A DNA stretch of 41,536 nt from positions 1 through 41,536 of the forward strand of contig VGRJ01000032.1 of NCBI GenBank assembly GCA_016875405.1, given 5' to 3'. A program made the position numbers and the translations under genes. This stretch comes from Deltaproteobacteria bacterium (GTDB taxonomy: Bacteria; Myxococcota_A; Polyangia; Polyangiales; Polyangiaceae). Below the pieces are notes generated by a model. It did not search any database. It was not told where the DNA came from and was given only the letters and a program-made list of their open reading frames with translations. Below are positions 35,134 through 41,536 of this stretch, one piece after another; within the stretch, counting starts at the first letter, position 1; each line of letters opens with the position of its first letter.

Positions 35134-35484
35134 TCAAGCGAGCGCGTCCGGCAGCTCGAAATCCGCCGAGACCCGTCCGTGAAACTGCCCGCCTTCTTCG
35201 AGCACGAGGCTCGCCGCCTCGACATCGCCGCGGAGCGACCCGGTGGCCGTCACGACCACCTCGCCGCGTACCTCGACGTCGCCTCGGAGCGCGCCCGACA
35301 CCGTGACCGTCTCGGCCGCGACCGCGCCGCGAACCTCGGCGCCCTCGCCGAGCTCGAGCGCCCCCGAGACGGTGACGTCGCCCTCGACCTGCGCCTCGAC
35401 ACGCAGGTCGCCCTCGCCGCGCACGCGCCCTCGCACGCGCAGCCCACGACCCAACACCGTCGCTTCGGTCGAACCCTTGGCCAT
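35134..35484 (-). CDS. bactofilin
   Basis: A 116-residue bactofilin with regular six-residue strands (RVRGRVRGEGDLRVEAQVEGDVTV, ALRGDVEVRGEVVVTATGS). First gene of the operon bactofilin-bactofilin-bactofilin-pyrE. The ATG at 35484 begins the usual short N-terminus; the open frame upstream is a shadow of the esterase gene region. Confidence 0.88.
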   Translation of the reverse strand: MAKGSTEATVLGRGLRVRGRVRGEGDLRVEAQVEGDVTVSGALELGEGAEVRGAVAAETVTVSGALRGDVEVRGEVVVTATGSLRGDVEAASLVLEEGGQFHGRVSADFELPDALA

Positions 35485-35668
35485 CGATCGTTGCTCCGCG
35501 TGGACGCTAACGCAAGGCACCCCGACAAGCAATGGCCGCTTCCCCGTGCGGTCGAGCGGCGCAGGTCGGAGGGTACGACCCCACAAACTGGGGCGCGACC
35601 CCGCGGACGCGCGAGGCCGCGTGCTACCGTCCGTCGAGCGAGCCACCGGCCCTCGCTCGCATCGCACC

Positions 35669-36553
35669 ATGGCATCGAACCCGCTCTCCCGTCGGCAGCT
35701 GCTCCACGGAGCCGCGAGCCTCGGGCTCTCGCGCAACGCCATCGCCGGCGAGCCGTTCGAGGTGCGCGATGTCGTCGTCGCCGGGAGCCTCGCGACCGGA
35801 CGCCGCTTCACGCTGCTGGTCCCGCGGCACACGACGGGTCCCGTGCCGCTCGTCGTCGCGTTCCACGGCAAGGGCGAGACGATCGACGAGACCCTGGGCG
35901 TGCGAGCGTGGCTCGATCGGTATGGCCTCGCGTCGACTTACGCGCGCCTGCTCACGCCGCCCGTCTTGGCCCTCGACAAGAAGCTCACGCACTGGACCGC
36001 AGCGCGCGTCGCCGAGGTGAACGCGGAGCTCCTCCGCCGCCCGTTTGGGGGAGTCGCGGTCGCGTGTCCGTTCACACCTGACGTCTTCAACGTCGGCGGA
36101 CGTCGCACGTTCCTCGACGACTACGCACGCTGGGTGACCGAGGAGGTCGTGCCACGCGCCCGCCGCGAGACCGCGATCTTGGAAGGCGCGACGCACGTCG
36201 GCGTCGATGGCGTCTCGCTCGGGGGGTTCGTGAGCCTCGAGGTCTTCCTGCGGCGTCCCGAGCACTTCGGGGCCTTTGGCAGCGTGCAGGGCGCGCTCGG
36301 CGGAGTCGGTGCGGCTCGCTATGCGCGCGCGCTCGCCGCTGCCCTCGAGCGCGTGGGACCACGGCGGCTGCACCTCGAGACGAGCCTTGGCGATGTCTAC
36401 CGCGCCGACACCGAGGCGCTGTCGCGCGCGCTCACGAAGCTCGCGGTGGGCCACGATTTCATCGCGCCGCCAGGCGGGCACAACCAGCCCTTCTTGCGCG
36501 ACAGCGGCACGCTCGAGATGCTGCTCTGGCACGATCGCGCGCTGCGCTCGTGA
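35669..36553 (+). CDS. exported alpha/beta-hydrolase, esterase-like
   Basis: A 294-residue hydrolase. The N-terminus has a twin-arginine-like motif SRRQLLHG (7-14) with a weak hydrophobic stretch, so Tat export is possible. The nucleophile elbow is GVSLGG (Ser183), the oxyanion region VVAFHGKGE, and the C-terminal His is in PPGGHNQPF. Resembles putative esterases of the Esterase-D/feruloyl group; substrate unknown. It is divergent from the bactofilin operon and convergent with yqgE. Confidence 0.82.
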   Translation: MASNPLSRRQLLHGAASLGLSRNAIAGEPFEVRDVVVAGSLATGRRFTLLVPRHTTGPVPLVVAFHGKGETIDETLGVRAWLDRYGLASTYARLLTPPVLALDKKLTHWTAARVAEVNAELLRRPFGGVAVACPFTPDVFNVGGRRTFLDDYARWVTEEVVPRARRETAILEGATHVGVDGVSLGGFVSLEVFLRRPEHFGAFGSVQGALGGVGAARYARALAAALERVGPRRLHLETSLGDVYRADTEALSRALTKLAVGHDFIAPPGGHNQPFLRDSGTLEMLLWHDRALRS

Positions 36554-36596
36554 GGCCGCGCGGCCCCGTGCCCTTCGAGGTGGGTCGCGGTCCGCG

Positions 36597-37175
36597 TCAC
36601 GCCTCGCCGACCGTGCGCATGGACATCATGTTGCCGGGCTTCAGGCCGACGAGCGCATACGCGCGCTCCCAGCGCTCCTCGGGGGCGCACTCGAAGAGCA
36701 CGCGCTCGTCGAGCGCCACGGGGAGCCAAGCGCCGCGCGCGATCTCCGACTCGAGCTGAGCGGGCCCCCACCCCGAATAGCCGAGCACGACGAGCCGCCG
36801 CGGAGCCTCAACGAGGGCGCCGGGCGGCGGCTCGGCGAGGGCGTCGAACGCCTCGCGTGACGACGAGACACGCAGCCTCGACCCGACCTCGATCACCCCC
36901 TCGCCCCCGAGCGACGGATCGTCGACCACCACCCAGCCCGACTGGGGCTGCACGGGCCCGCCGAGCCAGACGGGCGACGCGTCGTCGTGGTCGCCATCGT
37001 AACCGGCGTGGCGCAAGAGCGCTCCGACCGTGACGGGCGCGGTGCGATTCACGACGAAGCCGAGCGCGCCCTCGGCGTTGTGGATCGCGAGCAGCACGAC
37101 CGTGCGGTCGAAGTTCGGATCGCCGAGCGGCGGCGAGGCGATGAGAAACCCTGGTGCCAAACTGCGGAACGCCAT
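36597..37175 (-). CDS. YqgE/AlgH family protein
   Basis: A 192-residue soluble protein with the family signatures GFLIASPPLGDPNFDRTVVLL, GFVVNR, WLGGPVQPQ and LGYSGWGPAQLE. Length is normal. Function is poorly known; some members affect alginate and virulence regulation in Pseudomonas. It is divergent from the XPB-type helicase with 44 nt between. Confidence 0.92.
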   Translation of the reverse strand: MAFRSLAPGFLIASPPLGDPNFDRTVVLLAIHNAEGALGFVVNRTAPVTVGALLRHAGYDGDHDDASPVWLGGPVQPQSGWVVVDDPSLGGEGVIEVGSRLRVSSSREAFDALAEPPPGALVEAPRRLVVLGYSGWGPAQLESEIARGAWLPVALDERVLFECAPEERWERAYALVGLKPGNMMSMRTVGEA

Positions 37176-37219
37176 CGTAACCTCGCGCGCGACGATCCCC
37201 GAAGCGCCACGGTGTCGCA

Positions 37220-38591
<1,372 letters not shown>

Positions 38592-38605
<14 letters not shown>

Positions 38606-39806
38606 GCTCTTGCGGGTGCGCCGTCAGGGCAAGCTCGTCGTGCCGCGGTTCTTGTCGGCGTCCGAGCGGGCGCGCCTAGGGCCGGTCGCGTGGGAGCTCG
38701 TCGCGACGCTCGCCGGCGCGGCGGGCCACAGCCGCGACGACGTCACGGCCGCGCTGTCGATCGTCGATCACCTGCCGAAGGATCGACCCATCGTGCGCGG
38801 CCTCGAGAAGCTCCTCCTCGATCGCTGCGAGTTCCTCGCCCCCGAGGGCGATGACCCGGAGACGCTGCGCGACGCCGTGTTTCGCTTGGCCGCCGAAGCC
38901 CGCCGCGCGCTGGGCCCGACCGAGCGCTTCGATCGAGCGCGCGTTCTGTCGCTCGCAGCCGAGCGGCTCGACCTCGACGCCGAGCGCATCGAGGCGCGCC
39001 TCTTCGCCGATCTTCGCAAGAACGAGCGGCTCACGCACTTTCGACCGACTACGGTCGAGCGGCTGCTCGAGCGCTATGACGTCGCGCTCGTGCAAGGCGT
39101 GTTGCTCCGCGCGCTGCGCGTGGTCGTGACGCTCGAGGGCGAGTCGCCTGACCGCGTAAGGCAGCTCTTTCGAACCGCGCGCTTTCATGGCCTGCTCCAC
39201 CGCGTCACGCGCGACGGCACCGCGCATCGCATTGAGCTCGACGGCCCGCTCAGCCTGTTCACCGCGTCGCAGCGCTACGGGCTCGCGCTCGCGCTCTTCG
39301 TGCCGGCGGTGCTGCGCTGTCGGCGCTTTCGGCTCGAAGCAGACGTGCTCTGGGGGAAGGAGCGTCGACCGATGCGCCTCGAGCTCGGCCCCGAGGCGGG
39401 CCTCGTCCCTCATGGGCGCGCGCTCGACGGCATGGCGCCAGAGCTCGAGCGGTTCATCGCCGGGTTCGGCGCGCTCGAGTCGTCCTGGGACGTCACGCCG
39501 TGCGACGACATCGTCGCGATCCCCGGCGAGGCGGCGGTCGTCCCGGATCTCGTCTTCACGAATCGCGAGACGGGCGAGCGGGTGTGGCTCGAGGTCTTCG
39601 GCTACTGGAGTCGCGCCGCCGTGTGGCAGCGCATCGAGACCGTGCGGCGCGGATTTCCGGGGCGGATCCTGCTCGCGGTCGGCAAGCAGCTGCGGGTGAG
39701 CGAAGATCTGCTCGACGAGTCCGAGGCGGGCGAGCTCTACGTCTACCGGACGAGCCCGCAGCCCAAGGCGCTCCTCGAGCGGCTCGAGCGCGACGGCGCG
39801 AGCTGA
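38592..39806 (+). CDS. Bax1-type nuclease (DUF790), partner of XPB
   Basis: A 404-residue protein of the DUF790/Bax1 family. The N-terminus (MLTSELLRVRRQGKLVVPRFL) and the C-terminal nuclease segment VVPDLVF...RVWLEVFGYWSR (about 313-336) are typical; the PD...E.x spacing fits a PD-(D/E)xK-like nuclease, where the Lys position is Phe, as in Bax1-like proteins. In archaea Bax1 binds XPB and cuts DNA at bubble junctions. The ATG overlaps the helicase gene by 14 nt, which supports joint expression. Nuclease activity is inferred from the family. Confidence 0.88.
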
Positions 39807-39843
39807 CGAGGGTCGACCGCGGCGCCCGAGCGCGACGCGAACG

Positions 39844-40788
39844 TCACGGCTTCAGCGTGACGCCGTAGGCCGCGAGCGCGGGGATCCCCTTGCCGTCGAG
39901 CGTCGTCACCGTCTTGCCGTCGTCGCTGACGACCGCCTCGGCAACCTTGGCCCAGGTGCCGTACGGCACCCAGTTGTCGTACGTCTTCACACCATTCGCC
40001 CACAGCTCGACCGTGGCCTTCGCGGGGAACATCGCCGCGTTGGGGAACGAGAGCTTCGCCGGCGGGCACACGTCGACGTCGGCCGGCCCCATCCCGACGA
40101 TGAGCGCGAAGTCGACCGGCGACGCGGCGAGCTGGGGAAACTTCCCGTCGGTGGGCTTGAAGACGACGGCGGCGAACGGCTCTTCGGGCGCGAGGAGCTC
40201 CTGCTCGATGCGCGCGTTGGGATCGAAGGTCACGCTGACGCCATTGCTGGTGACGGTGGCGCCCTTCTCGAGCTTGCCGCCCACCGGGCCAAGCTCGACC
40301 GCCGTGACGACGCCGAAGTCGACGTCCGCGCCCATCGGCAGCGCGCCGCCCCAGAAGAGGTACTGGGTGCCCGACTGGCTCCCGTACTTCAGCGAGGGGT
40401 CGATGAGCTCTTTCCCGCCGTTCGAGATGGTGTAGGAGCCGTCGCTGCTCTTGCCGTAGAGGCAGAGATCGCTGCCGCACACCTGAACGTCGATCAGGGC
40501 ATCGGGCAAGCCCTTGCCGTTCTTGTCTTGAACGGTGACCTTGACGGTCCCGACGGCGACCTTCTTTCCGGGGTTCGCGGGTGAGGGGGCAACGCAATCC
40601 GGCACGGTGATGACGCCGCTGCCCGAGGAGCTCGTGGCGTCCCCGCTGCCCGAGCCACCGCCCCCCGTCGAGCCGGTGCTCGAGGTCGCGCTCGCGCTGC
40701 TGCTCGTCGTCGCTTCGGAGTCGTCGCCACCGCACGCGCCGGCGAGGACCGCCGCGGCACCTAGGACCAGAACCAAGCTCGTTTTCAT
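39844..40788 (-). CDS. lipoprotein with Ser/Gly linker and regulatory-like beta domain
   Basis: A 314-residue lipoprotein: lipobox Ala-Gly-Ala-Cys (Cys19), a Ser/Thr/Gly low-complexity linker (about 20-58), then a beta-rich region starting VAVGTVKVTVQDKNGKGLPDALIDVQV, like a carboxypeptidase regulatory (CarboxypepD_reg) or Ig-like fold, with conserved Cys in VCGSDLC. The rest is of unknown fold. The ATG at 40788 begins the signal peptide; the frame stays open 35 codons upstream without a signal. Divergent from the Ser-rich lipoprotein at 40947. Confidence 0.8.
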   Translation of the reverse strand: MKTSLVLVLGAAAVLAGACGGDDSEATTSSSASATSSTGSTGGGGSGSGDATSSSGSGVITVPDCVAPSPANPGKKVAVGTVKVTVQDKNGKGLPDALIDVQVCGSDLCLYGKSSDGSYTISNGGKELIDPSLKYGSQSGTQYLFWGGALPMGADVDFGVVTAVELGPVGGKLEKGATVTSNGVSVTFDPNARIEQELLAPEEPFAAVVFKPTDGKFPQLAASPVDFALIVGMGPADVDVCPPAKLSFPNAAMFPAKATVELWANGVKTYDNWVPYGTWAKVAEAVVSDDGKTVTTLDGKGIPALAAYGVTLKP

Positions 40789-40908
40789 GTCCTTGAACGT
40801 AGCACGACCTGGCGCTCGGTCGGCGTGGCTCGCGTTCCGACCGGGCGAGAACCTTCCGCTGCGGACGCTGTCCGTTTCGTGCCGTCGGCGCACGATTCAC
40901 GCTTCATC

Positions 40909-40938
40909 TTGTTCAAAACCGGAGCCGGGTGGTGTAGA
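40909..40938 (+). promoter_or_regulatory. possible promoter TTGTTC-N18-TGTAGA
   Basis: TTGTTC (40909-40914) and TGTAGA (40933-40938), 18 nt apart; the -10 box ends 8 nt before the ATG at 40947. Both boxes are only partly consensus. Confidence 0.3.
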
Positions 40939-40946
40939 CGTCAGTC

Positions 40947-41351
40947 ATGACTCGTTCAGGGTTCTACGGCATCGGTGCGTTCGCGGTCGGCTTTGGCATG
41001 GTGATGAGCTGCGCGACCGGCGCCACCGACATCGACACGGGAGCGGGCGGCGCAGGCGGCGCGGGCGGCTCGACCCTCAGTGGTCCGACCGTGAACTCGA
41101 GCTCGTCGGTCGCCTCGAGCTCGTCGGTCGCTTCGAGCTCTTCGGTCGCCTCCAGCGCGGTGAGCTCGGTCGCGAGCACGTCGACGGTCTCGTCGGCGGT
41201 CGCCTCGTCGAGCGGCGTCAGCGGGAGCGCGGGGAGCGGCGGCATGACGTGCAGCAGCGCGGCGCAGTGCGGGGGCGATTGCTGCTGCGACTCCGTGAGC
41301 CAGTGCCTTGACCAGATGATCTGCGATCTCGCCGGCGGCACCTGCCTCTGA
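40947..41351 (+). CDS. Ser-repeat, Cys-rich lipoprotein
   Basis: A 134-residue protein: signal peptide with Cys22 in VMSC, a Gly-rich segment, a Ser/Val/Ala low-complexity region (about 48-92) built on a six-residue repeat, and a Cys-rich end with eight Cys (MTCSSAAQCGGDCCCDS, CLDQMICDLAGGTC), probably disulphide-bonded. A surface-exposed stalk with a small knob is plausible. No family recognised. A 35-bp tandem repeat lies just downstream. Confidence 0.7.
   Translation: MTRSGFYGIGAFAVGFGMVMSCATGATDIDTGAGGAGGAGGSTLSGPTVNSSSSVASSSSVASSSSVASSAVSSVASTSTVSSAVASSSGVSGSAGSGGMTCSSAAQCGGDCCCDSVSQCLDQMICDLAGGTCL
41097..41150 (+). repeat. 18-bp in-frame tandem repeat
   Basis: Three 18-bp copies (41097-41114, 41115-41132, 41133-41150), each encoding Ser-Ser-Ser-Ser-Val-Ala, with one or two base differences between copies. 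Confidence 0.85.
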
Positions 41352-41374
41352 CGCCCGGGCGCGGGCTTCTTTCT

Positions 41375-41536
41375 TCTTCGGCTCTTCGGCTGACGCCTCA
41401 TCGCGGGCCTCTTCGGCTCTTCGGCTGACGCCTCATCGCGGGCCTCTTCGGCTCTTCGGCTGACGCCTCATCGCGGGCCTCTTCGGCTCTTCGGCTGACG
41501 CCTCATCGCGGGCCTCTTCGGCTCTTCGGCTGACGC
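41375..41536. repeat. 35-bp tandem repeat array, running off the window
   Basis: About 4.6 head-to-tail copies of a 35-bp unit; TGACGCCTCA recurs at 41391, 41426, 41461 and 41496 and again begins at 41531. Copies seen are identical. Each contains the 8-mer TCTTCGGC twice. The period is not a multiple of three and no frame is kept across copies, so it is not coding. No spacers, so not a CRISPR. The total size is unknown because the array reaches the edge. Confidence 0.95.

Noticed and set aside
41375-41536. CRISPR array
   Set aside because: The 35-bp units join directly without spacers and no cas gene is present.

Overview
The window is very GC-rich DNA, with third codon positions almost always G or C, densely packed with genes on both strands and with frequent GTG and TTG starts. 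Several traits point to a myxobacterium-like member of the Myxococcota, most likely the Polyangia side: a C-terminal tail of the MYXO-CTERM type, an AgmX/PglI-type lipoprotein, a bactofilin cluster, many Ser/Gly/Pro-linker lipoproteins and a degraded sigma-54 activator. This placement is inferred from gene content; there is no rRNA or other taxonomic marker. No phage genes, insertion sequences or CRISPR array are seen.

Layout. 1-9014: a 49-residue basic protein, a lipoprotein coupled to an M23 metallopeptidase, a Suv3-like RNA helicase convergent with and overlapping the peptidase, an unknown protein, a CRTAC1-like FG-GAP/VCBS lipoprotein and an OmpA-family protein. 9123-14257: a D-aminoacylase-family lipoprotein, then a scar in which the first codons of an MBL-fold hydrolase gene (behind a good sigma-54 promoter) run into a decayed sigma-54 activator, then a tightly overlapping minus-strand operon (outer-membrane barrel, DUF1415, AgmX/PglI lipoprotein). 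14333-19811: tRNA-Ser(CGA), an unknown helical protein, 6-phosphofructokinase, a PrsW-type membrane protease, a beta-ureidopropionase-like amidohydrolase, and two small envelope proteins.

19941-29147 is one long MoxR/Bat operon: moxR, DUF58, a membrane protein with a BatD/DUF4381-like tail, two von Willebrand A proteins, a TPR protein with a charged repeat tail, BatD, and a TPR/SH3-like protein. Most junctions are 4-nt stop/start overlaps. The products look like a MoxR AAA+ chaperone working with a periplasm-facing membrane complex.

29211-35484 holds an unknown protein, a minus-strand operon (Tudor-knot lipoprotein, DUF6918-like protein, medium-chain dehydrogenase), a plus-strand pair (thioredoxin-fold lipoprotein and a copper type II monooxygenase-like lipoprotein with all six expected copper ligands), and a minus-strand operon of three bactofilins followed by pyrE. 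35669-41536 holds a probable Tat-exported esterase, YqgE/AlgH, an XPB-type helicase overlapping a Bax1-type (DUF790) nuclease gene, two divergent low-complexity lipoproteins, and a 35-bp tandem repeat that runs off the right edge.

Several genes start 6-8 nt after a -10-like hexamer, which would give leaderless or nearly leaderless transcripts. Stretches 1-198 and 349-543 hold no gene I can support; no gene-free stretch exceeds 300 bases.
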